Of a stretch of DNA of 35,447 bases, positions 17,513-26,532 are shown in pieces. This DNA is from Ahrensia sp. (GTDB taxonomy: Bacteria > Pseudomonadota > Alphaproteobacteria > Rhizobiales > Rhizobiaceae), in assembly GCA_028817895.1 (NCBI GenBank), contig JAPPOQ010000042.1, forward strand, positions 1-35,447. Reading direction: 5' to 3'. The notes under the pieces are model-generated. The model saw only the letters and a program-made list of their open reading frames with translations, had not been told where the DNA came from and did not search any database. The position numbers and the translations under genes were made by a program. Positions within the stretch are counted from its first letter, which is position 1. The number at the start of each line of letters is the position of its first letter.

Positions 17513-18865
17513 TCAATGCGTGTTCTGCTTGTTGGGGCGGACCACTGTCACCGTCTTGGTACCGGAACTCGTCGCCACAGGCGGTTCTTCCTTGATACCG
17601 AGATTGACAGCGCGGCGGGCATTTTCCTCGTAAATCTGCTGGAAACGACGCAACCCGGCATTTTCCTGCTTGGTCTGCTCCAGTTCCTGAAGCAGACGGG
17701 CATAGCGGGCATTTACCTCCGAGATTTCTTCATTGGCGTCCATGAGCGCCTTCTGCTCGCTTTCGCGCAACAAATTGGCCTCGACAAGACGGCGTTCCAC
17801 CTCTTCCGCCGTGCCCCGCGCAACCTTGGCGACCGCCTTGGCCGAGTTCATCTCATTCTGCGCCTGGTTGAACATCTGCGTGCGCACCGTGATCTGCGAA
17901 TGCAGCGAGTCAATCTCGGATTTCAGCGAGTAAATCTCGGCTTCGCGACTGCGTAGCCGGTCGGCGCTGTAGCGCTCCTGAGACTGCATTTCTTCGCGCA
18001 TGGATTCATTGCTGGACCGCAGCTCAAGCAGTTCGGACTTCAACTCTGCAATGCGTTCCTTGCTGTCGCGCAAATCAGCGTTGAACTTGTCCCTGTTGGC
18101 CGACACGCGTTCCAGATTGATGGTCATCTCATTGACCTGCTTCGACAAGTTGGAATTCAGCGCCAACTGTTCGGTAAGCTCACGCTCCAGCCTTTCGGCT
18201 GTCTCTTCCAGGACTTGCTTTTCGGCTGCAATTTCATTGAGTTCGCTCGCCAAACCATTGGCCCGCGTGTCAAGCTGGTCGCGCTGGCGCATCAGCCCGC
18301 GCAATTCGCTTTGACGCTGATCAACGGTTTCGGCAAGCTCGTTGTTTTCCGTGCGAACCTCTTCGAGAGCTTCGCGCAGTTCGACGATGCGGTTGGCCTC
18401 CGCCAACAGTTCGGAATCCTTTTCAGCTGAAGAGATTTCAAGCTGCGATACTTGCTGAGCAAGCGCATTGATCGAGCGATCCTTTTCGCTGACAGCTGCT
18501 TTCAGACCGCTGATCTCTTCCAACTCAATTTCAGAATTGCGAAGAAATTCCTTGAACTTCTTCATATTGTCGCGCGCGCGGGTGGCAAACAATTCGCTGC
18601 GAGTCAGTTGGTCGTCGAAATAATTGATGTCGGCGCGCATGCTTTCCAGCACGCGTTTGCGCTGTTTGTCGCCTTCGGAAAGTTGCGGCACATCTTGCAG
18701 CAGGTCTTCCTCGGACAATTGCAGATCGACCTCTGGCAGTTCGGCAGGCTTTGCCGGCTCGGATGCAGGTGCCGGGCTGTGCTCAATCATCTTGGGCGGC
18801 TCTTGCGCCCGTTTCTGCTCGTCCCCGAAACCTAACATCGAAAGAAACCGAAAACCTGCCATCAT
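17513..18865 (-). CDS. Long coiled-coil protein of unknown function
   Basis: Not recognised. 450 aa, with no cysteine and no membrane-spanning segment that I can see. The first 14 residues (MMAGFRFLSMLGFG) are hydrophobic and could form an amphipathic membrane-binding helix; residues about 20-60 are Pro/Glu-rich and acidic. From about 65 to 425 the protein is almost pure heptad-repeat coiled coil rich in Glu, Arg, Leu and Ala, and it ends in a basic, disordered tail (TKTVTVVRPNKQ). Automatic annotation often calls such proteins SMC-like, but there is no Walker A, signature or hinge. AAAGG lies 6 nt before the ATG. It is divergent from a second coiled-coil gene and close to ctrA-fliJ; a scaffold or cytoskeletal role is inference. 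Confidence 0.85.
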   Translation of the reverse strand: MMAGFRFLSMLGFGDEQKRAQEPPKMIEHSPAPASEPAKPAELPEVDLQLSEEDLLQDVPQLSEGDKQRKRVLESMRADINYFDDQLTRSELFATRARDNMKKFKEFLRNSEIELEEISGLKAAVSEKDRSINALAQQVSQLEISSAEKDSELLAEANRIVELREALEEVRTENNELAETVDQRQSELRGLMRQRDQLDTRANGLASELNEIAAEKQVLEETAERLERELTEQLALNSNLSKQVNEMTINLERVSANRDKFNADLRDSKERIAELKSELLELRSSNESMREEMQSQERYSADRLRSREAEIYSLKSEIDSLHSQITVRTQMFNQAQNEMNSAKAVAKVARGTAEEVERRLVEANLLRESEQKALMDANEEISEVNARYARLLQELEQTKQENAGLRRFQQIYEENARRAVNLGIKEEPPVATSSGTKTVTVVRPNKQNTH

Positions 18866-19264
18866 GATCGCCTTTGTGATCGCCCTTGTGTGCGCCCTGT
18901 GGTCGCATTCATGGGCACCGCAATGCCCGCCCTGTCAGGCTGCACCATCATCCCGTTTGAAAACGAGTCATCCCGTTTCGGAACGAGCGCATGACGCCGC
19001 CTGAACACTCCAAGCGTTGACCCTACACGCTTGAAATTCAAACACTTGCAACACTCTCTGCAAGCGAGATTGACTGCTGTACTGACATCGGATTGTCGCC
19101 GCGCAAGCCTGAATCAGATTTTAACCCCAATTAACACAGTTTTCGAGTGCCTTTTTTCAATTCATTGCGGATTGCGGAGCGGTCACCTTGTTTCTGCTGC
19201 CAGATGCGATAATTTCCGTCTGGCGGCGCTCTGCGATGATCAGGGCCGAATTGGGAATGGACCT
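18866..19264. promoter_or_regulatory. Divergent control region between the two coiled-coil genes
   Basis: About 400 nt with no convincing gene. GAATC (a GANTC site) at 19111-19115 is followed 5 nt later by TTAACCCCAATTAAC (19121-19135), two TTAA half-sites 6 nt apart, one short of the canonical CtrA spacing of 7. The frame of the downstream gene is open through part of this region to 19031, but its predicted residues are cysteine-rich and unlike the rest of the protein. Confidence 0.45.
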
Positions 19265-20566
19265 GTGGCAGAGGCAAGCAAGAGAATCTGGACGGTGGAC
19301 GCGCTCGCCAAGCTGGCAAGCGGCAATCGCCGGGAGGCGGGCGAGTTTCGCCTTGGCGCCAGCGCACTTCCCCTGCCGGATGCGGCAAACGACCCGGATA
19401 CGGAGCTGGAACAGCAGGTTGTCGACGAGCTTCATGAGCGGGAATGGGATATGGCGGCCCAGGATTTCGACGAAGACGCGCTTGATGACGAGCCGGTAGT
19501 AGCCCCGGCTGCGCAACCGCTGAGCAAGTCAACGGACGATGCGCTCAACAAGTTTAAGCAACTGGTGCAGCAGAACCGCAAACCCACCGCCTTTGCCCGC
19601 GAACCCTCACCGGAAAAGACGCTGGCTGGCAATGCGCTGCTGATGAAGGCGCAGCAGGAGGCCAACAAGCTGGCCGAGATCAGCGCATTGGCCAAGCGCC
19701 CTGCGCCAAATGCTGAAGTCCCAAATTCAGACATCGATGAAACCGCCCATCGCGATCCAGCAAGCGACGAGCATGCCGTCGAAACGATGGCTGGTGTTGA
19801 GGCGACAAAAGTCACCGACCCGGATGCTTATGAGGAAATGGCGAGCCAGCAACTTCAGCAATTCCTGGAGGAGAAGGGCGAAGGTCATCTCACTCAGCAG
19901 GATGAGGTTGGCGAAGCCGCCGCGGATGAAACGGCGCTCGACATCGATTTCTTCAAACTGCGGCGCAATATGCGCTTTCTGCAATTCCAGTGCGAAGTGG
20001 GCAACAGCTACAATCAGGAAATGCGGCAGCAATTCAGCGAGGCGCTTCAGGCCTTTTCGCACATCAATGTGCGCTACAAGGAAATGCATCAGCGTGAGTC
20101 CGAGCGGCTCGACCTGACGCGGCAATTGGAGCAGGCGCGCAGGGAAATCACCGAGATTGCGGACGCAAAAACCCGTGCCGAGGCGGAACTTGCGCGCACC
20201 AAGGCTTCCATGGAGCGCAGTCGCAAGGAATATGGTGCGGCAGTCTCAGAATTGGAGATGGATCGCGATACGGCGCGGGCGGAAACGCAGGCCGTGCGCA
20301 AGGATTTGGAAGCGCAGCGGCGCGACTATGTGGCCTTGTCTGAGGACATGTCTCAATTGGAAAAGTCTGCAGCACGGGACAAGGAGCAGGCCGCTCTCAT
20401 GGAAGCGGAGACTTCGGTCTTGCGCGATGCGCTCACCGAGGCATGCGATACGATTGCTCAGGATATGTCGTCACGCATGATGCACGAAACGATGCTGCAG
20501 GAACTGGAAGACAAGGTTGCCCAGCTCGAACATGAGGCAGCCTTGGCCGGCCGCGGCAGAGGTTAA
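19265..20566 (+). CDS. Acidic/coiled-coil protein of unknown function, divergent partner
   Basis: Not recognised. From the GTG at 19265 (GGGA 8 nt upstream) it is 433 aa and starts VAEASKRIWTVDALAKLASG. The frame opens at 19031, giving 511 aa, but the extra residues look non-coding. The N-terminal half is low in predicted structure and acidic (AAQDFDEDALDDEP). A short helical segment (ALNKFKQLVQQNRK) follows, then from about residue 225 a conserved-looking core (DIDFFKLRRNMRFLQFQCEV) leads into about 200 residues of coiled coil, ending AALAGRGRG. No membrane segment. Architecture resembles that of polarity or division scaffolds, but that is analogy only. It converges on the MFS gene with an 11-nt gap. 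Confidence 0.8.
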   Translation: MAEASKRIWTVDALAKLASGNRREAGEFRLGASALPLPDAANDPDTELEQQVVDELHEREWDMAAQDFDEDALDDEPVVAPAAQPLSKSTDDALNKFKQLVQQNRKPTAFAREPSPEKTLAGNALLMKAQQEANKLAEISALAKRPAPNAEVPNSDIDETAHRDPASDEHAVETMAGVEATKVTDPDAYEEMASQQLQQFLEEKGEGHLTQQDEVGEAAADETALDIDFFKLRRNMRFLQFQCEVGNSYNQEMRQQFSEALQAFSHINVRYKEMHQRESERLDLTRQLEQARREITEIADAKTRAEAELARTKASMERSRKEYGAAVSELEMDRDTARAETQAVRKDLEAQRRDYVALSEDMSQLEKSAARDKEQAALMEAETSVLRDALTEACDTIAQDMSSRMMHETMLQELEDKVAQLEHEAALAGRGRG

Positions 20567-20577
20567 GGCCACCAGAA

Positions 20578-22008
20578 TCAGTTCAGGTGTCCTGACGGTC
20601 GTTCAGCGGGCGGGGGCACGTCGTCACCGTGTTCCCGCACCCAGCGCAGCAAAATCAGTCCTGCAATAAAGATGATGATGAGCGCGGAAAGGCCGACCTG
20701 CTGACTGCCGGAGGCTAGCGTGAACAGGCCGATCATGGCCGGTGCCAGAAAGGATGTCGCTTTGCCCGACAGAGCGTACAGCCCGAAAGCTTCCGTCATT
20801 TTTCCGTCCTGCGCCTGATCGGTCATCAGAGTGCGCGATGCCGCTTGTAGCGCCCCGCCAGCAGCGCCGATGAGCGCACCGCAAATGTAAAACATAATAT
20901 CGGGAAGCGCGAACGGCCCGGGTGCCGGCTCAATTGGGATCATCAGCAGCGTTGAACGGTTGGTGGTCACGATGCCGATGCACACGACAATCAGCACAAT
21001 GATCGACAATTTGATGACAAAGCGCGGCCCCTTGGCATCATCCAGCCTGCCGCCGAAAAACGCTCCCAAAGCGCCGGTGATCGCCGCCAGAATGCCGAAC
21101 ACGCCGAGCTGGGTGACGCTCCATTCCAGCACACCGCGCGCGTAAATTCCGCCAAAGGTGTAGAGACCATTCAACGCGTCGCGATAGAACATTGAAGACC
21201 CCATAAAGGCGAAGAGGCTCGGCGTTTCCGGCAGTTTCACAATCGTGGTCTTGAGCGATCTCAAGCCTTGCACCACGGCGCCGTCTACCTTGGCCTTACG
21301 CGCGACATCCGGCGTAAACAGAAAAAACGGCAAGGCGAAAACGACATACCAAAGCACCGTGAACGGACCGGACGCCCGTTCGCCGCCGCGCGGAATTTCG
21401 TCAAGCCCCGCAACAGGGGGAACGCCAACCAGGGTCGCGCCGCTGCCAGGCGATGCCTCCACCATCAGCGCCAGAACGATGATGAGCGATATGACGCCCC
21501 CCACATATCCAAGCGCCCAGCCCGTACCGGACAAGCGCCCCAATTCGTCGCGCGGCACGAGATCGGGCATCACGGCATTTGCAAAAACGAGCGCGAATTC
21601 AATGCCGAACAACATCACACCGAAAGCAATGAGCACCAGCAGCGCATTATCGACCTCGCCGGGGCGGGCAAACCACAAATAGCAGGCCCCCAAAATGGCG
21701 ATCAGTGAAAACAGCGCGATCCAGGGTTTGCGAGGCCCGGACGCATCGGCGACCGCTCCCAGAATAGGAGCCGCCACGGCTAGAGACAGGCCCGAAATGG
21801 TGAGCATAGCGCTCCACCAGGTCTGACCTGTCACCGGATCCGGTGCGACTTCAGCAGCAAAATAACCCGCGAAAATGAAGGTGACGAGAAGAGTGTGATA
21901 GGGCTGCGCCGCCCAGTCAAACAGCATCCAACTCCAGATGCCCTTCTTCGACACTTTCGGTGCCGAAGGCTTGCCCGGCGCTGCGTGCAGCGCTGCGCTA
22001 TCGCTCAT
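20578..22008 (-). CDS. MFS transporter, UMF1 / Atg22-like family
   Basis: Inner-membrane transporter of 476 aa with about 12 membrane segments. The N-terminal motif GIWSWMLFDWAAQPYHTLLV and the following TFIFAGYFA are typical of the UMF1 (Atg22-like) branch of the major facilitator superfamily, as are GRLSGTGWALGYVGG and SRTLMTDQAQDGKMTEAFGL near the end. Fungal Atg22 exports amino acids from vacuoles; bacterial substrates are largely unknown. The start at 22008 gives a hydrophilic N-terminal tail of about 20 residues before the first helix. Divergent or operon partners are not obvious; the Bax-inhibitor gene upstream has its own terminator, so this gene is probably transcribed alone. Confidence 0.9.
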   Translation of the reverse strand: MSDSAALHAAPGKPSAPKVSKKGIWSWMLFDWAAQPYHTLLVTFIFAGYFAAEVAPDPVTGQTWWSAMLTISGLSLAVAAPILGAVADASGPRKPWIALFSLIAILGACYLWFARPGEVDNALLVLIAFGVMLFGIEFALVFANAVMPDLVPRDELGRLSGTGWALGYVGGVISLIIVLALMVEASPGSGATLVGVPPVAGLDEIPRGGERASGPFTVLWYVVFALPFFLFTPDVARKAKVDGAVVQGLRSLKTTIVKLPETPSLFAFMGSSMFYRDALNGLYTFGGIYARGVLEWSVTQLGVFGILAAITGALGAFFGGRLDDAKGPRFVIKLSIIVLIVVCIGIVTTNRSTLLMIPIEPAPGPFALPDIMFYICGALIGAAGGALQAASRTLMTDQAQDGKMTEAFGLYALSGKATSFLAPAMIGLFTLASGSQQVGLSALIIIFIAGLILLRWVREHGDDVPPPAERPSGHLN

Positions 22009-22127
22009 GACCGTGACCCCTCAAACGCGTCGGGCAGACGCTAGAGCATCTGACGGCAACATTGAAGTGTGGAGGAGAGAATTTCCAACGAAGGGACGCG
22101 TGCGCGCGGCGCTTCACCATTGGCCAC

Positions 22128-22155
22128 AAAAAAGGGCGCCCCGGGGAGCGCCCTT
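22128..22155 (-). terminator. Intrinsic terminator of the BI-1 family gene
   Basis: Minus strand: AAGGGCGC, an 8-nt loop, GCGCCCTT followed by TTTT (six T in all, 22133-22128), 23 nt after the BI-1 stop. A standard Rho-independent terminator. Confidence 0.87.
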
Positions 22156-22177
22156 GATCGACTTTATGTCGTGTCCG

Positions 22178-22960
22178 CTATTCCTGATTGCCCATGAAGG
22201 CGAGCAGGAACTGGAACATGTTGACGAAGTTCAGATAGAGCGACAGCGCACCCATGATCGAAGACTTCGCCATCATCTCGGCATTGCCGACGACCATGTC
22301 ATAGGTGTTCTTCAGACGCTGCGTATCCCACGCCGTCAGACCAGCGAAGATCAGAATGCCGATCACGTTAATCGCGAACTGCAGCGCTGACGATCCCACG
22401 AAAATGTTCACCAGCATCGCGATGATCAGGCCAAACAAGCCCATCATCAGGAAGGTGCCCATCGCCGACAGGTCTTTCTTGGTTGTGTAACCCCACAGGC
22501 TCAACGCACCGAAGGCCGCAGCGGTGACGAAGAACGTCTGCACGATCGAGCCGGAGGTGTAGACCATGAAGATCCACGACATCGAAACGCCCATCAGCGT
22601 CGCGAAAGCGTAGAACAGACCCGTCATGGCCGGTTTCGACAGTTTGTGAATGCCGAATGACAGGACGAGAATGAACGCCAGCGGCGCGAGCATGATCACC
22701 CAGCGCAGTGGGCTGGTGTAGATCAGCCCGCCCAACGCGGTGAGCATCGTGCCATTGCCGAGTTGCCCAACTGCTTGAGATGGATCGGACGTTGTTGCGA
22801 AATTGGCGACGCCAAGCGCGGCAATTGCGGTGACAGCCAGCGCGGTTGCCATGTAGTTGTAGATGCCCAGCATGTAGCTGCGCAGACCCTGATCGATTTC
22901 CGCCGGGGCCCTTGTCTGGGTGCCGGTCTGGTACCGGACCTGGTCTCTAAGATCAGCCAT
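22178..22960 (-). CDS. Bax inhibitor-1/YccA family membrane protein
   Basis: Inner-membrane protein of 260 aa with seven likely membrane helices. The N-terminal tail (ADLRDQVRYQTGTQTRAPAE, then IDQGLRSYMLGIYNYMATAL) is typical of alphaproteobacterial BI-1 homologues, and the C-terminal part contains ILIFAGLTAWDTQRLKN and a final SLYLNFVNMFQFLLAFMG. Relatives include E. coli YccA, which modulates FtsH proteolysis, and a bacterial BI-1 that acts as a pH-sensitive calcium leak channel. Which applies here cannot be told. AGAGGGA lies upstream of the ATG, and a clear terminator follows. Confidence 0.93.
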   Translation of the reverse strand: MADLRDQVRYQTGTQTRAPAEIDQGLRSYMLGIYNYMATALAVTAIAALGVANFATTSDPSQAVGQLGNGTMLTALGGLIYTSPLRWVIMLAPLAFILVLSFGIHKLSKPAMTGLFYAFATLMGVSMSWIFMVYTSGSIVQTFFVTAAAFGALSLWGYTTKKDLSAMGTFLMMGLFGLIIAMLVNIFVGSSALQFAINVIGILIFAGLTAWDTQRLKNTYDMVVGNAEMMAKSSIMGALSLYLNFVNMFQFLLAFMGNQE

Positions 22961-23140
22961 TGCGATCCCTCTGTTGAATAGGTTGAAAGCGCCGAACCAC
23001 CGGAGCCCTTGTATTACTGGAGGCAGGAAAGTTCTGCAGACCCTCTGACAATATGAGCGGCGATATCGGAATTTTCAAGGCGACAAGCGGCGATGGTTAA
23101 GCGAAATCGGTGGTTTGGGACGCCATTTCACTCGATTCTT

Positions 23141-25747
23141 CTAAAGTTCGCGAAGCACAGGCGCGGCTTTCTGCCCCAACACCCGCCAAGTTCCAATCAG
23201 CCCAAAGCCAACAGTGAAAATCAGCGCAGCAACCACGGTTCCCACAGCAACGGAGGGTAGAAGGGTGAAGGTGAAGCCCATGATCTGCGCGATCACGAAC
23301 CAGGACGCGATGCCTCCCGCAATAAGAGCAAAGATCGCTGTCGCCACGCCCAGCATCGCATATTCGGCGACATAGGCTCCGATCAGCACGCGTCGTGTTG
23401 CGCCAAGCGTTTTCAACACCACGGCGTCATGAACGCGCGCCCGGTTGCCTGCCGCCAGCGCTCCGCCGAGAACGAGAATGGATGCAGCCAGAGCGAGCAG
23501 AGCGGCCGCACGGATTGCTGTCGCCAATTGTTCGATCAGCCCGTTGACCGCCGTCAATGCGTCGCGCACCCGCACGGACGTTACGGTTGGGAACCGGGAT
23601 GTGATCCGGTTGAGGATTTCCCCGTCCCGTTCGGATTCTGCGGCTGTTTCCGCATCGCCCAGGGTCGAATTTTCATCGACGCGCAATGTTGCAAGATGGG
23701 CGTGCGGCGCACCGGCAAAGGTGTTGGGCGAGAACACCATCACGAAGTTCATCGAAAGCGACTGCCACTCCACATTGCGCAGACTGGAAACAGTTGCTGT
23801 GATGTTGCGACCAAGCACATTGACGGTGATCTTGTCACCAATCGCGACGCCCACTTCACGCGCTTCTTCGGCAGCAAATGAGATCAAATTTTCGCCGGAA
23901 TGATCAGCTGCCCACCACTCGCCTTCGGATATGGTGGCATTTTCAGGTTTCGTGGCCGAATAGGTGATACCGCGATCACCCCGCAGAACCCATTCGCCGC
24001 CCTCTGCCGGTTTGATTTCTGCTGCCGGAACATCGTTGATTGAGACGATTCGCCCGCGCAGCATGGGCGTCGTCTGGACACTGCCCTGCGGTGCCACTTC
24101 GTTCAGAGTTTCACGGAAGGCATCATACTCGCTGTCCTGAATGTCGACAAAGAAGAAATCCGGAGCCTTCTCCGGGATGTTCGCCGAAATCTGGTTGCGC
24201 AGATTGCCATCGATCAGCGCCAGCGCGACCAGCAGGGCAAGCCCAAGACCAAGCGACAGCACAACAGAGGGGGTGAGCGCACCGGGCCGGTGAATGTTGC
24301 CCACAGCCAGACGCAGCGGAGCGGATTTCAACTGCGGCACGCGCCGCGCCGCCGCCTGAATGGCGTTCGACACGACCCGCAACAGCAGGAAAGAGAAGGC
24401 GATTCCGCCAACAAAGGTGAGCGCAACGCGCTTGTCAGCCGCCTGCCAAACCGCAAGGGCAATCAGAGCCGCAACGACAAGGGCCGTCAGCGCCACGAAG
24501 ACGGCTCGGGGCCATTGAGCGTTTTCACGCGACGCATTGCGGAACAGGGCTGTCGCGGGAATGTCGCGAGCCTGCCCGAGCGGCCACAGCGCAAAGGCGA
24601 GTGCGGTGAGCAATCCGTAAGCGATAGCCGACAGGAACGCGGCTGGTTGAAACGCGCTGGCACTGCCCATCGGCAAGACACCGGCAAGGGCGGCCTTGGC
24701 AACGACCGGGAGCGCGCCGCCTATCATGAGGCCGATTATGACGCCGATCAGCGCCAGAAGCATGATTTGCGTCAAATAAACCGCGAAAACGAAACCCGCG
24801 GGAGCGCCAAGGCTTTTGAAGGACGCGATGACGTGGCGCTTCGTATCCAGAAAGGCGCGCGTTGCATTGGCCACGCCAACGCCACCGACGATGAGGGCGG
24901 TCAGACCTACGAGCGTGAGAAACTGCGAGAAACGCTCCACATTGCGCGTGAGAGCCGGGGCCGCATTGGCACGCGACCGGACATGCCATCCCGCTTCCGG
25001 GAATGCTTCCTTCGCCTGCTCTGCCACCGCTTTGACGGTGTCGTCCGTTGGCGCGTCGAGCAACAAACGCATGGTCCAGTTGACGATGGAGCCGGGCTGC
25101 ACAAGTGCCGTTCGATCAAGACCTTCGCGCGACATCAAAATGCGTGGCGCAAGCGAGAAACCGTCGCTCACGCGGTCCGGCTCCGTGGTGATGGTTCCGC
25201 CGACCGTAAATTCGGCAGACCCGATTTTCACAGTATCACCCTGCGCCGTGCCGAGCGTTGTCAAAAGCAGAGGATCAACCAGCACAGTCTCCGCATCCAG
25301 AGACACGTCTGCCGGCCTGGCGACGAGCGCGCCTTGCAACGGCCAGGCGGTGTCCACGGCCTTCAATTCGATAAGTGACTGATTGGAACCGTCCGGCAAT
25401 CGCGCCATGGCACGCATCGTGGCCGATTCCGAAAGCGTTCCACGCTCCGCAAGCCAGTTGCGTTCATCGGGCGTGAGTTGCCTTTGCACCGTTCGGAAGG
25501 CGAGATCACCGCCCAGCAGGGTACGCCCCTCTTCCGTGATGCCCGATGTGATGGAGAGCGCAACGGCATTGACGCCGGAAATGGCAGCGACACCCAGCGC
25601 AATACAGGCCAGAAAAATATAGAAACCGGACAGCCCACCGCGCAATTCGCGCAACGCAAACCGCAATGCCAACGCATAGGTCGCGCCCCGCGCCTCGTCG
25701 TCTTCGACAGGCGTAACGCGCTCGACGGACGCTTCGGCGATGCTCAT
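23141..25747 (-). CDS. ABC transporter permease with two FtsX domains (YbbP-like)
   Basis: 868-aa membrane protein of the MacB/LolCE-like class. An N-terminal helix (about 37-62, FYIFLACIALGVAAISGVNA) is followed by a large periplasmic domain, an FtsX domain of several helices (about 270-430), a second periplasmic domain, and a second FtsX domain at the C-terminus (about 750-860). Its ATG overlaps the ATPase stop (ATGA), and with the divergent GDSL esterase this reproduces the E. coli ybbP-ybbA/tesA layout. Exporters of this type usually act mechanically on periplasmic or membrane partners; the client is unknown. FtsX-type proteins with lipase neighbours suggest envelope lipid or lipoprotein work, which is inference. 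Confidence 0.92.
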   Translation of the reverse strand: MSIAEASVERVTPVEDDEARGATYALALRFALRELRGGLSGFYIFLACIALGVAAISGVNAVALSITSGITEEGRTLLGGDLAFRTVQRQLTPDERNWLAERGTLSESATMRAMARLPDGSNQSLIELKAVDTAWPLQGALVARPADVSLDAETVLVDPLLLTTLGTAQGDTVKIGSAEFTVGGTITTEPDRVSDGFSLAPRILMSREGLDRTALVQPGSIVNWTMRLLLDAPTDDTVKAVAEQAKEAFPEAGWHVRSRANAAPALTRNVERFSQFLTLVGLTALIVGGVGVANATRAFLDTKRHVIASFKSLGAPAGFVFAVYLTQIMLLALIGVIIGLMIGGALPVVAKAALAGVLPMGSASAFQPAAFLSAIAYGLLTALAFALWPLGQARDIPATALFRNASRENAQWPRAVFVALTALVVAALIALAVWQAADKRVALTFVGGIAFSFLLLRVVSNAIQAAARRVPQLKSAPLRLAVGNIHRPGALTPSVVLSLGLGLALLVALALIDGNLRNQISANIPEKAPDFFFVDIQDSEYDAFRETLNEVAPQGSVQTTPMLRGRIVSINDVPAAEIKPAEGGEWVLRGDRGITYSATKPENATISEGEWWAADHSGENLISFAAEEAREVGVAIGDKITVNVLGRNITATVSSLRNVEWQSLSMNFVMVFSPNTFAGAPHAHLATLRVDENSTLGDAETAAESERDGEILNRITSRFPTVTSVRVRDALTAVNGLIEQLATAIRAAALLALAASILVLGGALAAGNRARVHDAVVLKTLGATRRVLIGAYVAEYAMLGVATAIFALIAGGIASWFVIAQIMGFTFTLLPSVAVGTVVAALIFTVGFGLIGTWRVLGQKAAPVLREL

Positions 25748-26448
25748 GCGGCCTCCTGCGTCTGGCGTTCGATCTGCCCGGCATGAACGCGCAGCACTTC
25801 ATCGCATTGCGCTGCAAGCGAGGGATCATGGGTCACCAGAACCAGCGTCGTGCCACGCTCGCGTTGCTTGGTGAACAGCAATTGCGAGATCTGCGATCCC
25901 GTGTCGCCGTCAAGATTGCCCGTCGGCTCATCAGCCACGAGGATTTTCGGATCAGGCGCAAGCGCACGCGCCATGGCAACACGCTGCTGCTCGCCGCCTG
26001 ACATCTGCGCCGGATAGTGGGTGAGCCGTTCCCCAAGGCCCACGGCGCACAATTCCTGCTCCGCTTTGTTGAACGCATCCTTGTCACCTGCAAGCTCAAG
26101 CGGAACGGCGACATTTTCCAGCGCCGTCATGTTCGGGATCAGGTGGAAAGACTGGAAGACGATGCCGATATTGCGGCCTCGAAAGGCGGCCAGCCCGTCT
26201 TCGTCCAACTGGGAAAAGTCTTCGCCCGCCAGGACCACCTTTCCGCTATCGACCCGCTCCAATCCGGCCATCACCATCAGCAGCGTCGATTTGCCGGAAC
26301 CTGAAGGCCCCACAATGCCAATCGACTTGGCGGAAGGGACGGCGAGCGATATGCCGCGCAGCACATGCACCTTTGAGGCGCCTTCACCGAGTGTCAAGTG
26401 AATATCGTCAAGCTGGATGACAGAAGAGCTGGTTTGAGGCATGTGCAT
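25744..26448 (-). CDS. ABC transporter ATP-binding protein (YbbA/LolD-like)
   Basis: Cytoplasmic ATPase partner of the FtsX-type permease. About 234 aa. Walker A GPSGSGKST (47-55), Q-loop FQSFHLIPNM, signature SGGEQQRVAMARAL, Walker B ILVADEPTGNLD and H-loop LVTHDPSLA match the MacB/LolD class, which is typified by DEPTGNLD. The frame is open to 26622, but MHMPQTSS or MPQTSS (26448 or 26442) fits the family; GGGA stands 6-7 nt before 26442, so the shorter form is possible. It is divergent from the GDSL esterase, with 84 nt between the starts. Confidence 0.93.
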   Translation of the reverse strand: MHMPQTSSSVIQLDDIHLTLGEGASKVHVLRGISLAVPSAKSIGIVGPSGSGKSTLLMVMAGLERVDSGKVVLAGEDFSQLDEDGLAAFRGRNIGIVFQSFHLIPNMTALENVAVPLELAGDKDAFNKAEQELCAVGLGERLTHYPAQMSGGEQQRVAMARALAPDPKILVADEPTGNLDGDTGSQISQLLFTKQRERGTTLVLVTHDPSLAAQCDEVLRVHAGQIERQTQEAA

Positions 26449-26532
26449 CCCGGGTTTTGTGCTGGCCTCAAAACGGCCCGCTTTTTGCGGAGTTTGAAGC
26501 CATATGGATGATGGTACCGGGTTGTTAAAGAG

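Noticed and set aside
17513-18865. SMC or chromosome-partition ATPase
   Set aside because: No Walker A, Walker B, signature or hinge; the resemblance is only that of generic coiled coil.
19031-19264. 78-residue N-terminal extension of the second coiled-coil protein
   Set aside because: Several cysteines and hydrophobics unlike the rest of the protein, overlaps the GANTC/TTAA control sites, and the GTG at 19265 has a usable GGGA ribosome site. Kept only as an alternative.
24290-25378. 362-codon plus-strand frame opposite the FtsX-type permease
   Set aside because: Fully antisense to a gene with clear membrane domains; composition (Arg, Gln, Glu, His-rich) is typical of shadow frames.
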